From contig PMUN01000321.1 of assembly GCA_003166875.1 (NCBI GenBank), forward strand, positions 1 through 34,774: a stretch of 34,774 nucleotides of DNA. The letters run 5' to 3'. Under the pieces are notes generated by a model that saw nothing but the letters and a program-made list of their open reading frames with translations, had not been told where the DNA came from and made no database searches. Origin of the DNA: Bryobacterales bacterium. Lineage in GTDB: Bacteria; Acidobacteriota; Terriglobia; Bryobacterales; Bryobacteraceae. The first letter of the stretch is position 1; each line of letters starts with the position of its first letter. Position numbers and translations under genes: made by a program. Positions 10,185 to 20,257 of this stretch are shown here, one piece after another.

Positions 10185-10475
10185 ATGAGAATGAATTTTC
10201 AACACTGTGTCCGAGTTCTGGCCGTAACGGCAGCTATGAGTATCAGTGGAGGCGCGCTACAGGCTGTGGCGGCTCCATTAGTCCAGGATCGCGACCAGGA
10301 TTCGACGAAAAACAAAGACCAGGATTATTCGAAAAACAAAAGGTACCAGCAAGGTGTGCGTGAAGGCCAGGATGACAAAGCGCATAACCGGGACCACTCC
10401 AAGAAGAGGCACTTCACAAAAGACGAAGACCAGAAAGCATATGAGACTGGCTACCAGAAAGGTCACGGCAATTGA
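10185..10475 (+). CDS. small secreted, highly charged protein
   Basis: Signal peptide then QDRDQDSTKNKDQDYSKNKRYQQGVREGQDDKAHNRDHSKKRHFTKDEDQKAYETGYQKGHGN. Confidence 0.6.
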   Translation: MRMNFQHCVRVLAVTAAMSISGGALQAVAAPLVQDRDQDSTKNKDQDYSKNKRYQQGVREGQDDKAHNRDHSKKRHFTKDEDQKAYETGYQKGHGN

Positions 10476-10675
10476 AATAGCCACCTCCGCGGGCGACCCG
10501 CGGAAAGCTTCATCCGCGCCACTCTTGGAGTAGGCCGGAGACCACTCAATTGTGGTGGGTAAGCTGGTGCGCAGCTCGAATCGCGTCGGGCCGCGCGGCG
10601 GCTCGGCTAGCGATAGAAAACGATCGTGCTCAGCCAGTCCGGGTGCCAGCGGTTCGGTGTGCTTCCTTGGCCGGT

Positions 10676-11074
10676 TCATCGGGATTCTGCGCCCTCCGGT
10701 GCTGCGCTATGGCTACAATCAGCGTGCGCGCCCCCTTCGTACGAGCGCCAATACACCTTGGCTCGAATGAGAGCCATCACCACGAGTGCCGTGAGATCAG
10801 GGTCCAGCATGCCGCGAATGGCCGGAGTATCGATGAACACGATGACATTGTTTCCGTCGTTCGGATTGTTAACCAAGGTGGTGGTCTGGAAGGGGGCGAA
10901 TCGCGCTGCAGTGGTTGGAACGCTGTTCCAGGTTGACATGGCCGCCGCCAGCGCTCCCTTGACGTCGCTGTCCGGCGTGACCACGACCAGGCCAGTACTA
11001 TTCTTGAGGCCAGGCACGGAGTTCTGATTCAAAAGAAACTGCTTTCCTATGCCCTCATTAGCGCAGCAATGCAC
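10676..11074 (-). CDS. N-terminal part of a possible secreted matrixin-like protein, probably truncated
   Basis: DVKGALAAAMSTWNSVPTTAARFAPFQTTTLVNNPNDGNNVIVFIDTPAIRGMLDPDLTAL; no HExxH site present. Confidence 0.3.
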   Translation of the reverse strand: MHCCANEGIGKQFLLNQNSVPGLKNSTGLVVVTPDSDVKGALAAAMSTWNSVPTTAARFAPFQTTTLVNNPNDGNNVIVFIDTPAIRGMLDPDLTALVVMALIRAKVYWRSYEGGAHADCSHSAAPEGAESR

Positions 11075-11481
11075 GTGTTATGCGGAATTTGCTCGATGAG
11101 CTTGCGTGCGTCATCGACAGTAACGATCAATCTCATCGGGTGGGCGATACTCGATTGCACGTTCGCTAACTCCTTCGAGGCAAGGTCGATTATACAGCGC
11201 AGGGCAATCTGCCGTTAAGTTCAGACAGATGAAGGCAGTCGGCTACGTTCGAGTTTATCGCAAGTAGCCTTTTTGTCGTCCTATAAAAAAGGGCACCGGC
11301 CCGCCAATTGCTATCCTGCCCTCCTCCGGCATCCGCCAGGCAGGATCCGCTGGAAGATTGTGCTTGCTGTTTCTCCCGACCAGAGCGATGAATGGTCACG
11401 ACCGCAGCCCGGTCAGGGGAAGCACGATGAACACGAACGCAATCGATACGGAGAAAGCCACACTTCATCGTAGCCGCTGGC

Positions 11482-13266
11482 TCAGTAGCGGGCGCCGGCG
11501 CGAACCTCAGCCAGCGGCTTCTTGAGGTCCGCGAGCAATTCAGGTCCGAGAACGGAAAAGGGTGTCGACCCGTAGCATAAGAGACGGTCGTGGAAATCGC
11601 GCAGCGACGCGCCAGCGCCCGCTTGACTCCGGTATTCCGCGAGCAATCCTTCCAGCTCCGAGCGACCGGCCGTATAGGCAATCACGCCTCCTGGCCCAAG
11701 CGCGATCCCCGCCACGGCTGCCTTGGCTTGTTCCACCGAAAAGCCGGTTTCATGCGCGAAGAATTCAACCCCCTGCTCGACACTCCACGCGCCGCTGGCT
11801 AACTCCGGATCGACGATGGCTCGCGCGCCGCGCACTCGTTCCCACTGAGCCGTGTAGTAACGCGCATCCAGGTCGTCGCCAAAGAGACCGAGTTGGACAA
11901 GAAGTTCTTCGCCGTAAAACGCCCAACCTTCCACGAACTCGCCGCTGCCTTGGATTTTCCGAACGAAATCGGGGTGGCGGCGCGCGATGGATAATTGCAG
12001 AAAGTGGCCCGGCATGGCTTCGTGCACCGCCGTCGAAAGGATGCGATCGCGGTCGAAATCCTGATTAGCATCCAGATTCTTGGCCGCCTCCGTCAGCGAT
12101 GTCGGAGGTGTTATGAAATAGAAGCCGGTTGTTCCTTTGCTGAACAACAGCGGCGAAAACATAGAAGCGCCCGGAGATACCGGCTGTAGAAATTTGGGCG
12201 TCTCGACAATGTCGATCTCGCCCAGCCACGCAGGCACGTCCACCAAATGATGCTTGGCAACGAACTCTCGTAGCTGTGCGATACGCGCGCGATAGTATTC
12301 GATGAGCGCAACGCCGCCCGGAGCCAAGCCGCCGCCGCTCTCGGGCCCGATCGGCGTGCCGCGTTCCCTGGCGAGCTCTTCCATCCAGCTCTGCACGGCC
12401 CATCCGTGAGCCAGTTCGTCGCGCGCCATCCGCTCAATGTCCTCGGAGTTAAAGGGCAGCAGCTGCTCGTCGCGCAGCATCGCGTCATAAGCGGCGCGAC
12501 CAATCGCATAGTTTTCAGGCCACGACGCCGCATGCTGGTCGATGTACTTCTTGGTTTGCTCCATGGCGGCTAGCGTTCGGTCGCGTCCTTTGACGAACGC
12601 CGCAAAGCGATCGGCAGGCAATTGTGCCTTCGCGGCGTCCGTCAAAGGGCCGCCCAGGAAGCTCGGCGCGCCGGCCAGCTGCTCGGCGCCGGTAACACCG
12701 TAGAGGTGGCCCGGATTCGTGACTAACGCGTTGCCCGCCGCGATGTACGCGGCTGCGCCGTCCAGCCGCTCAATGATTTTCTGCCATGCGGAGGTTACGT
12801 CGGCCTGGGTGGCTCCGGCGGTCCCGGCGATCGGCAAATGAAGGAATTGCATGTAGATCGCGCCGACAATCGCCAACGACGGCGCGGAGGGATCCTTCTC
12901 GTAGATCTTATAAACCAGGTACTGCCTCTCCATACCGACCAACTGCGCGTGGAGCAGTTTGGCGTCGTCCACATCCACGAGCGATGCGCCGTCGAGCGGG
13001 ATTGACGCGAGTTCGCTTTCCCAGCGCCGGATCATCGCGAGATCGCGCGTGTTCTCGGCCTCGGACGGCGTGTCCACCTGGCCGTCCTCGTCGCTAAGGC
13101 CGAGCGATGTCGCAACCAGCGGGTGAGATTTTGCCCAATCGAAAGTAATCGATTGCGCACGCTTCTGGAGCCGCTCCGTGGTGGCGGTCGCAGGAGCTGC
13201 GGGAAGCGCACACCAAGCGAACAACGCCAACGGGAGCAAGGGTGTTCGGGCGGAAGAGAGCGGCAT
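11482..13266 (-). CDS. DUF885 family secreted protein (M32-like HExxH-containing)
   Basis: 594 aa; signal peptide; STAVHEAMPGHFLQLSIARRHPDFVRK, EFVEGWAFYGEELLVQLGLF, GPGGVIAYTAGRSELEGLL. Confidence 0.9.
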   Translation of the reverse strand: MPLSSARTPLLPLALFAWCALPAAPATATTERLQKRAQSITFDWAKSHPLVATSLGLSDEDGQVDTPSEAENTRDLAMIRRWESELASIPLDGASLVDVDDAKLLHAQLVGMERQYLVYKIYEKDPSAPSLAIVGAIYMQFLHLPIAGTAGATQADVTSAWQKIIERLDGAAAYIAAGNALVTNPGHLYGVTGAEQLAGAPSFLGGPLTDAAKAQLPADRFAAFVKGRDRTLAAMEQTKKYIDQHAASWPENYAIGRAAYDAMLRDEQLLPFNSEDIERMARDELAHGWAVQSWMEELARERGTPIGPESGGGLAPGGVALIEYYRARIAQLREFVAKHHLVDVPAWLGEIDIVETPKFLQPVSPGASMFSPLLFSKGTTGFYFITPPTSLTEAAKNLDANQDFDRDRILSTAVHEAMPGHFLQLSIARRHPDFVRKIQGSGEFVEGWAFYGEELLVQLGLFGDDLDARYYTAQWERVRGARAIVDPELASGAWSVEQGVEFFAHETGFSVEQAKAAVAGIALGPGGVIAYTAGRSELEGLLAEYRSQAGAGASLRDFHDRLLCYGSTPFSVLGPELLADLKKPLAEVRAGARY

Positions 13267-13525
13267 ACGAGCGAAGCTGCTAGTTTAGCGCGATCTTCCG
13301 GAAAAATGCTCCCCTCGCTTGTTCTATTGTTAGTCCATATAGCCGCATTCCGGCGCGGCGCCTTTGCGGAAATGCCTTTGGGGTCGGCAACACAATTGAG
13401 GATTCGCGTGAAAGCCCCGGAGGAAGAACACACAGTCACAGTGGGGAAGGTGCTGTCGTGGCTGGAGGGTGGCGCAAGGAGTCCAAACGAGCAGGTCAAG
13501 AAGAATCGGTTGAAAGAGCGGCTGA

Positions 13526-13702
13526 GGCGATGAGTATCGCCAAGCCACGCCCATTGAAGTCGAGATCGGTCCGGGGGACATTTTATTCATCCCTGTGGGG
13601 TGGTGGCACTATGTTGAGGCCCTAGAAACATCGATAATGGTCTCCTACGTCAATTTCCGGTTCCCAAATGCTTACGAGTGGTTCGATCCCGACATTCGGT
13701 AG
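13526..13702 (+). pseudogene. C-terminal fragment of a cupin-like (JmjC-type) protein
   Basis: Open frame GDEYRQATPIEVEIGPGDILFIPVGWWHYVEALETSIMVSYVNFRFPNAYEWFDPDIR*; no N-terminal half in frame. Confidence 0.6.
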
Positions 13703-13958
13703 CGGTCTGTAGGCGCCTGAGAGATTTCGTTAGTGTCGCCGAAATTGCATTGGGTATGTTGCGGTCGACTTCCAACGGATTTTGAATTGGCGGGGCCGCG
13801 TAAGGAAGGCCAGCATTGTAGTCATCAAGTCGACGGGTAGCCTGTTGCGCTGTCACCCAGACTTTCGTTGGGCGTCCGCAAGCACAGTTTCAATTGCGGC
13901 GTCCCAGAGGCATACCGTGGAGCTACGTGATCGCGCACGAGATTGAGCCGTTAGGAGG

Positions 13959-14032
13959 CCTGTTAACTACAGGGTGGGCCTGTTCGTCCGGGTCCCCAGA
14001 CGAATCGGCTCGACCACTGGCTAGTTAACAGG
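13959..14032. repeat. 74-bp element with 11-bp terminal inverted repeats CCTGTTAACTA / TAGTTAACAGG
   Basis: Arms 13959-13969 and 14022-14032; internal segment 13975-13997 recurs inverted at 14207-14229 (22 of 23 nt). Confidence 0.75.
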
Positions 14033-14172
14033 TAGACAAGCGAGGGTGAATCACTTTTTGAGCGGTGGCATTAGAATCGCAGGAATAACCGATGCACTGA
14101 TTCCACAGGAGTTGCTCAGCATTGCGTCCGCATAATCGGCGCGGAGAACAGAATAATCGAACGCACCCTCCG

Positions 14173-14236
14173 TGTTAACTGGCGAGTCGAACGCGCCCAT
14201 TCATTCGGGGACCCGGACGAACGGGCCCATTTTTTT
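14173..14236 (+). repeat. inverted partial copy of the 13959-14032 element, ending in CGGGCCCATTTTTTT (terminator-like)
   Basis: TGTTAACTGGCGAG...GGGGACCCGGACGAACGGGCCCA then a T-run. Confidence 0.65.
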
Positions 14237-14351
14237 CTTCGCGTATGTGTACACTCGGCGGTTGGCGGCACGCACTGTGAGCCGCCGCGTTGTTCTTCGG
14301 CGAGTTCCAGCCGTTGCCGGCTATGAAACCACCTGCCGATGGGTACTGAGC

Positions 14352-14789
14352 ATGGTGGTCACCACGATAGAAGGCATTTTGGACGCCCTCGGGGCCGGAG
14401 TATCAAGCGAGGAGGTTCGACTCGCCGTGAAGGGGCTGCCAATCTATCAGCGCTACTCTGTGCTTTGCTCCGCATGTTACAAGCGGGACGAGATCGCGGT
14501 GGAAGGACACGTAACCGCGGCGATATTCCTGCTCAAAGGATTGCGGCCGGAGAAGTACAAAGACCGACAAGCGCATGAAGTCGTGTGGGACGGTGATCCG
14601 ATGACGTTGACCGACTCGCAGTTGGCGAAGATGCGCGGTCAATACACCGCGGCGCTCACGATCGTCCGGCAGCAATTGGCGGCCGGCGGCGAGACGATCG
14701 ACTTTACGGCTAATGAATCAACCAGTCCGGCGGGGAAAGAGAAAGAAGCCGATCAACAGCCGAAAGAACCATTCCAGTTTCCCGAGTAA
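14352..14789 (+). CDS. hypothetical protein, weakly like phage terminase small-subunit/HTH proteins
   Basis: VTAAIFLLKGLRPEKYKDRQ motif; the longer ORF start at 14172 runs through the repeat element so ATG 14352 is preferred. Confidence 0.45.
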   Translation: MVVTTIEGILDALGAGVSSEEVRLAVKGLPIYQRYSVLCSACYKRDEIAVEGHVTAAIFLLKGLRPEKYKDRQAHEVVWDGDPMTLTDSQLAKMRGQYTAALTIVRQQLAAGGETIDFTANESTSPAGKEKEADQQPKEPFQFPE

Positions 14790-14957
14790 TGTTGTCAGGC
14801 TGAAGGAAACAAGAGGCGCCGGTTCGTCGCGCACAAAGTCGGCCTCCCAAACAATAGCGTCACCAAAGTCCGTGAAGTGGATGAAGTCACCAGCATGAAG
14901 GCCACGTACTCGAAAGCTATCCAAAATGCGTTCGGCTTTGGCGGTCATTTTATGCAT
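14718..14957 (-). CDS. hypothetical protein
   Basis: MHKMTAKAERILDSFRVRGLHAGDFIHFTDFGDAIVWEADFVRDEPA looks protein-like; overlaps the opposite-strand ORF end. Confidence 0.3.
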   Translation of the reverse strand: MHKMTAKAERILDSFRVRGLHAGDFIHFTDFGDAIVWEADFVRDEPAPLVSFSLTTLLGKLEWFFRLLIGFFLFPRRTG

Positions 14958-15017
14958 TGTCTCGCCCTCCGTCCGTTAAAAGCAATAGACATCGGCCACG
15001 CTCGGCACTTTATCGGC

Positions 15018-16334
15018 CTACTTGATTTTGCCCAACATCTGGTAAATCCAAATCAGCGCCGTGTTCATGATCTGCTCACCCGCACCGACCGCCACCGGCG
15101 ATACACCTTGATCGGCGCCGTAGCCGCCTTCGGCCACCGCTTCGATGGTTGGGAAGTACTGATGGTAACCATTCGAATAGCCAAAAAAGAAGAGCTGTTT
15201 CACGCGGGCGCGTGCCTTCAAGCGCAGAGCGTGATTTGCGAAGAACTCGCCCGATACGCCAACCACCGCGACGTCGCCATTGAGCAGCGCGACGGTCAGT
15301 CTGGGCCGGACTCCGTCCGCGTATTCGTCGACGAAATTCGGAATCAGCTCCGGAAAGAACGCCTTCTGATACGCTGCCAGCACCATCGGATTGCTCAAGT
15401 CAATCCGGGAGCTGAAACGGAAACGGTCCTCCTTCACTTCTAGGGATGGGTTAGCGACATCCTTCGGTTCGAGACCGGAGGCCAGCTTCACTACCTCATC
15501 GCCTAGCGCCTTGCCGAATGCCTCATAGCCTTTGTGTGGGTCATCGGGAAGCACCGATTGATCGCCTGCAGCGCCCTGCATGAAAAGCGTCGCCGCTCCA
15601 GTCCGGCTGGTTACTTCACTCTTCATGGCTCCTACATAGTCAGCCGAGAACTTCAGCACCGACGATGGGATTGTAGTTGGGTGGCCAGTGAAGTTCACGA
15701 CGATCGCGACTGATTGTCCGGATTTGTCGTCGATTCGCAGGACCGCCAGTTCACGGTCCACGGGCTTGGGTTCAATCCTGGTCTGACGGTTGCGGTTGAA
15801 TCCTTGGAGTTGCACCGTGCCGGTGGCCATGCGCGCCGCTGTCAGCTTGCTATTGGCCTCCACGATCGCTGCCACAATGTTCTCTTCCAGTACCGGGTAG
15901 TAGCGAAGCGCCGCGTCGAATTTGCCCTTGCCCTTACCCGGTTCATCGGACAACTCCAGCACCGGGCCGTGATGCGTATGCGATCCCGCAATGAAGGAGA
16001 ACTCGATACCGGCTTCTTCCTTGATGCGCTTGCGGATGTTCTGAAGCGACCGTTCCGTCGGTGCCCGGCCTAGATCCAGGCTGACAATGGCCAGTTTCTT
16101 GCCGGCGCACTCCAGCACCAGTGCGTCGGCGTGGAGCGGATCCAAGATGCCCGTCGACAGTGCATCGTGGCGGTCGCCATAACCCCACATGGGAACTGGC
16201 TCGGTCGGTGTGATTTCGCGGCGTGCCGCGCCGGCGCGGAACTGCGCCTGCCCCGCTGAACCCAGCAAGATCAGGCCACAAATGAACGCACTGGAACGCG
16301 AATGTATCGAAACCTCTCGTTTGGTTGCGGTCAT
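15018..16334 (-). CDS. secreted neutral/alkaline ceramidase-like protein
   Basis: FRAGAARREITPTEPVPMWGYGDR, FIAGSHTHHGPVLEL, VNFTGHPTTIPSSVLKFSADYVGAMKSEV, LFMQGAAGDQS. Confidence 0.85.
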   Translation of the reverse strand: MTATKREVSIHSRSSAFICGLILLGSAGQAQFRAGAARREITPTEPVPMWGYGDRHDALSTGILDPLHADALVLECAGKKLAIVSLDLGRAPTERSLQNIRKRIKEEAGIEFSFIAGSHTHHGPVLELSDEPGKGKGKFDAALRYYPVLEENIVAAIVEANSKLTAARMATGTVQLQGFNRNRQTRIEPKPVDRELAVLRIDDKSGQSVAIVVNFTGHPTTIPSSVLKFSADYVGAMKSEVTSRTGAATLFMQGAAGDQSVLPDDPHKGYEAFGKALGDEVVKLASGLEPKDVANPSLEVKEDRFRFSSRIDLSNPMVLAAYQKAFFPELIPNFVDEYADGVRPRLTVALLNGDVAVVGVSGEFFANHALRLKARARVKQLFFFGYSNGYHQYFPTIEAVAEGGYGADQGVSPVAVGAGEQIMNTALIWIYQMLGKIK

Positions 16335-16382
16335 TACCCCTCACTCAACATCACCGGTGTCGTGCTAGGATCAAACGCCTTA

Positions 16383-16636
16383 TGCCGACTGAACACATCA
16401 TCGCACTCCTTGTCGCAGAGCGCGACCAGCTCAACCGGGCGATCGAAGCCCTTGGTGGAGCGAGCACGAAACGTCGGGGCCGTCCAAGGAAGAACGAGGG
16501 CGAGACGATTGCCGCTATTGCTTCTCCTCCAGTTCAATCAAACAATCATCACATGAGAAGCCCTGCGGCACGGAAAGCTCAGGCGCGCCGGATGAAACTA
16601 TATTGGGCCAAGCGGAAGAAGCAAGAAAAGAAATAA
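16383..16636 (+). CDS. small basic protein with AT-hook-like RRGRPRK segment
   Basis: MPTEHIIALLVAERDQLNRAIEALGGASTKRRGRPRKNEG...SPAARKAQARRMKLYWAKRKKQEKK. Confidence 0.65.
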
Positions 16637-16914
16637 CTGGTTCTCGCTTTCGGGCGTACAAGATCACCGTATCTCCACGGTCAACCGTCTGACTATAAGC
16701 ATCACCAATCCGAAGCACCAATGGGACCGCTGGGCCACGAGCATCGTTAGGTATACGCGCGCTGAGTTGGATCACACCTTCGACTAGACCGGGCGCATCC
16801 GCCTCAGCACACATCGGCCCGTAGCGTGTGGAGGACGCGGATGAATCCGTTTCAAGGGGTGCCATCAGTCGATCCCATGCCCACTAGAGTTCGATGGTCC
16901 GTTGTGTGCCAGGG

Positions 16915-17385
16915 CTACCGCTTGTAGCGGCGAATGTAATTCTCCCAGTATGCCCGATCTGAAAGATAGCGGAATCCTGTGTCGGAGAAACCATTGGCGG
17001 ATTCCCAAGTGTTCTGGTCGATGCGTCGGAGAAACCATAGCCCTTTCTGCAAGGCGAACGCGGGATAATGCGGCGGCGGCCACCACTGGCAAAGGTTCCA
17101 CCTGCAAGCAAACCGGAAAATGATCTCGCGAGGCAAGTGGTTTCCGTAAAGAACCTCATCGACGGTGATGACGCCGCTCACATGCCAACCGTCAAACCAA
17201 GGGAACGTCGGATTAGGCTCAAAGGTGCCTACGACAATGGCTTGAGCCTCATGTGCAATCCAGTGTTTTTCAGTTGCCCGCAGAAACGGAGACCCGACTA
17301 GTGCTCCAGAGACAACGAAAATGCGAGCTACGTGCCCGAGCTTGCATACTGCGCGAAGCATACCGTAGGATTCGACACCGATCAT
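16915..17385 (-). CDS. hypothetical secreted protein
   Basis: 156-aa ORF with hydrophobic N-terminal segment. Confidence 0.45.
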   Translation of the reverse strand: MIGVESYGMLRAVCKLGHVARIFVVSGALVGSPFLRATEKHWIAHEAQAIVVGTFEPNPTFPWFDGWHVSGVITVDEVLYGNHLPREIIFRFACRWNLCQWWPPPHYPAFALQKGLWFLRRIDQNTWESANGFSDTGFRYLSDRAYWENYIRRYKR

Positions 17386-17482
17386 CCGAACAGAGTTCCC
17401 GGCTACGGAAATCTTCGGCCATTCACCGCGATTGTCCTATCGAGCCTACGAAGGTATGCTCTGAGCAAAGGCACTTTATCGT

Positions 17483-17735
17483 GATGACGCCCGAACAACT
17501 GGATTGCATCGCCGAGCATTTGATTGCGAAGGCCCTGGGGAACAATCCTCACGCGATAGCCGAAGCGCACCGCCGGATTGAAGCCGGCGAGACGGTGACG
17601 AATCGAGGACTGCATGCAGGCAGCGGAGCAGTAGCCGGGGAAATAAGCCCGCTGGTGATTCTCGAGAAGGGCTGGGTCTGTTCCCCATCTATTGCTCACT
17701 CGTTGCATGTGGATACAGTGCGGAAAACAGGCTGA
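17483..17735 (+). CDS. small hypothetical protein
   Basis: MTPEQLDCIAEHLIAKALGNNPHAIAEAHRRIEAGETVTNR; start inside ORF 17253..17735. Confidence 0.3.
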
Positions 17736-17752
17736 AAAATCTCGGCGGAAAT

Positions 17753-20257
17753 TCACCACGGCATGATTTCACATGGGTCCACATGCCAAATCTCAGACGC
17801 GTATTCCCGAATAGTGCGGTCGGATGAAAACTTTCCGGCCCGAGCCACATTCAAGATGGCTTTTCTTATCCATCCATTACGATCTCTATACGCTGCGTCA
17901 ACCTGATCCTGTGTCTGGATGTAGTCGCGAAAATCGGCCAGGAGCATATAGTGGTCGCCCTGCGACAGAAGGGCCTCGGTCAGAGGCCTGAAGATTCCAG
18001 GCTCCAACATGCTGAAAAAGTCTTGCTCAACGAGGTCGATCGCCTGCCGGATCTCTGTGTCACTGTTATAGATCTCGCGTGGATTGTAGGTAGGCCGGCG
18101 TCGCTCCACCTCTTGAGCGTTTAGTCCGAAGATGAAGATGTTATCGTTGCCGACTTCTTCCATTATTTCCACGTTGGCGCCATCCAGCGTCCCAATGGTC
18201 AAGGCCCCATTGAGTTGTAGTTTCATGTTGCCCGTGCCCGACGCTTCCGTGCCGGCCAGGGAAATCTGCTCACTGAGGTCCGCGGCTGGGATGATTTTCT
18301 CGGCTAACGACACCCGGTAATTCGGCAAGAAAACTACCTTCAGCTTGTCCGAGACTTGGGGATCGCGGTTAATGACCTCCGCAACCTGGTGAATGAGCTT
18401 GATGATCAGCTTGGCTGTCGCATACCCGGGAGCCGCCTTCGCACTGATGATAAAGGTGCGGGGCACGATGTCCAGTGCTGGATCTTTTTTGAGGCGGCCG
18501 TAGCGCACAATTATGTACAACAGGAACAGGAGTTGTCGCTTGTATTCGTGCAGCCGCTTCACTTGTACATCGAACAGCGAGCCCGTCGAAATCGGGATTT
18601 CGAGCTCGCACTGGATGTGCTGCGCGAGCGCTGCTTTGTTATATCGCTTAGCCGTGAAGAACCGCTCTTGAAAACCGGCCTGGTCCGCGAACGCCTCTAA
18701 CCTCCGGAGTTGACCGAGATCCGTGATCCATTGCTCCCCGATCGTTTCCGTGATCAGTTGCGCCAGGGCAGGGTTCGCCTTGAGGAGCCAGCGCCGGGGC
18801 GTGATCCCGTTCGTTTTGTTGTTGAACTTAGCAGGCCAGTACTCTGCAAAATCCCGCAAGACTACGTTCCTCAGAAGGTCGCTATGAAGCTTGGCCACTC
18901 CATTGACCGAACACGATCCGACAATCGCCAGGTGCGCCATGCGCACATGTTTCTCTCCGTCCTCATCGATAATGCTCATGCGGCGTAGGCGGTCTCCGTC
19001 GAGCGGATAACGCGAAGCCACATTCCGCATAAACCGGGCATTGATCTCATAGATGATCTGGAGGTGGCGCGGGAGCAGCCTTTCCAGCATGCCTACCGGC
19101 CACTTCTCCAGTGCCTCCGGCAAGATGGTGTGGTTGGTGTACCCGGTCGCATGGGTTGTGATCGACCATGCCTGTTCCCATCCAAGGCCCTCGCGATCCA
19201 TAAGTAACCGCATGAGCTCGGGGATGACGAGTGTCGGATGGGTGTCATTCAATTGCATGAAGACCTTGTCCGGAAATACATCCCATCCATTGCCGTCGGA
19301 CTTAAAACGCCGCACAATATCCTGAAGTGAGCATGAGACGAAAAAGTATTGTTGCTTCAGGCGGAGTTCCTTGCCTTCAAACATGTTGTCGTTCGGGTAC
19401 AACACCTTGGTCAGGTTTTCAGCCAGGACTTTGTTGGCCACCGCGTCGACATACTCGCCTCGGTTGAAGTCGTCCAGGTCGAACTCCTCGGCGGCCTTTG
19501 CCGACCACAGCCGGAGCGTGTTGACGGTGCCCCCACCGTATCCCACAACCGGTAGATCATACGGCAGACCCACCACCGTTTTCGTATCCACCCATCGCCA
19601 TTCTTTTCCCCTCGGTCCTGAGATGACCTCCACGCGACCTTCAAACTGCACGGGAAAAGAGAACTCCGGATGGGGGATCTCCCAGGGGTAGCCCAGCTTC
19701 AGCCACTCGTCCGGTTGCTCCACCTGATAGCCGTTTACAATTTTCTGGTTGAAGATCCCGAAGTCGTAGCGAAGGCCGTAGCCGATCGCCGGCAGGCTCA
19801 GCGTGGCCATGGAGTCGAGAAAACAGGCAGCCAGGCGGCCCAACCCGCCATTGCCCAAACCCGCGTCCACCTCGCGATCTCGCAGGACCTCCCAATCCAA
19901 CCCCAGCTCAGCCATCGTGCAACGGCAGCTCTCTTCCAACTTCAGGTTGATGACGTTATTGCCGAGGAGGCGGCCAATCAAGAATTCGAGCGACAGATAG
20001 TAAATCCGCTTCACATTCCGCTTGTGATGCGTCTGCTGCGTCGCAATCCATCGCTCGATCAACTGGTCTCGAACCGTGAGGGACAACGCGAAGTAGCGGT
20101 CGCGGTCCGTCGCGGTATAGCGATCCTTCGCCAAGGTCCGTCGAAGATGGCGCTCAAAATCCTGCCGCAGGGTCTCGGCCGACATGCGTGCACCCCCCTT
20201 GGTGGCCGGGGCATCCGGCGTCAAAAGCTCAAGCAGTCCTGGCGTACCCGGGTACAT
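17753..20257 (-). CDS. glgP: glycogen/starch/alpha-glucan phosphorylase
   Basis: Full-length family protein: YYLSLEFLIGRLLGNN, DAGLGNGGLGRLAACFLDSMATL, QLNDTHPTLVIPELMRLL, NKTNGITPRRWL, VKRLHEYKRQLL, SLAGTEASGTGNMKLQLNGALTIGTLDGANVEI. Start probably at the internal MSAETLRQDFE. Confidence 0.97.
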   Translation of the reverse strand: MYPGTPGLLELLTPDAPATKGGARMSAETLRQDFERHLRRTLAKDRYTATDRDRYFALSLTVRDQLIERWIATQQTHHKRNVKRIYYLSLEFLIGRLLGNNVINLKLEESCRCTMAELGLDWEVLRDREVDAGLGNGGLGRLAACFLDSMATLSLPAIGYGLRYDFGIFNQKIVNGYQVEQPDEWLKLGYPWEIPHPEFSFPVQFEGRVEVISGPRGKEWRWVDTKTVVGLPYDLPVVGYGGGTVNTLRLWSAKAAEEFDLDDFNRGEYVDAVANKVLAENLTKVLYPNDNMFEGKELRLKQQYFFVSCSLQDIVRRFKSDGNGWDVFPDKVFMQLNDTHPTLVIPELMRLLMDREGLGWEQAWSITTHATGYTNHTILPEALEKWPVGMLERLLPRHLQIIYEINARFMRNVASRYPLDGDRLRRMSIIDEDGEKHVRMAHLAIVGSCSVNGVAKLHSDLLRNVVLRDFAEYWPAKFNNKTNGITPRRWLLKANPALAQLITETIGEQWITDLGQLRRLEAFADQAGFQERFFTAKRYNKAALAQHIQCELEIPISTGSLFDVQVKRLHEYKRQLLFLLYIIVRYGRLKKDPALDIVPRTFIISAKAAPGYATAKLIIKLIHQVAEVINRDPQVSDKLKVVFLPNYRVSLAEKIIPAADLSEQISLAGTEASGTGNMKLQLNGALTIGTLDGANVEIMEEVGNDNIFIFGLNAQEVERRRPTYNPREIYNSDTEIRQAIDLVEQDFFSMLEPGIFRPLTEALLSQGDHYMLLADFRDYIQTQDQVDAAYRDRNGWIRKAILNVARAGKFSSDRTIREYASEIWHVDPCEIMPW

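Noticed and set aside
12065-13097. Overlapping ORFs on both strands in the DUF885 gene
   Set aside because: Low-complexity shadow frames; the DUF885 frame is continuous and recognisable
14172-14351. N-terminal extension of ORF 14172..14789
   Set aside because: It translates the inverted-repeat element and T-run; the protein-like part starts near 14352
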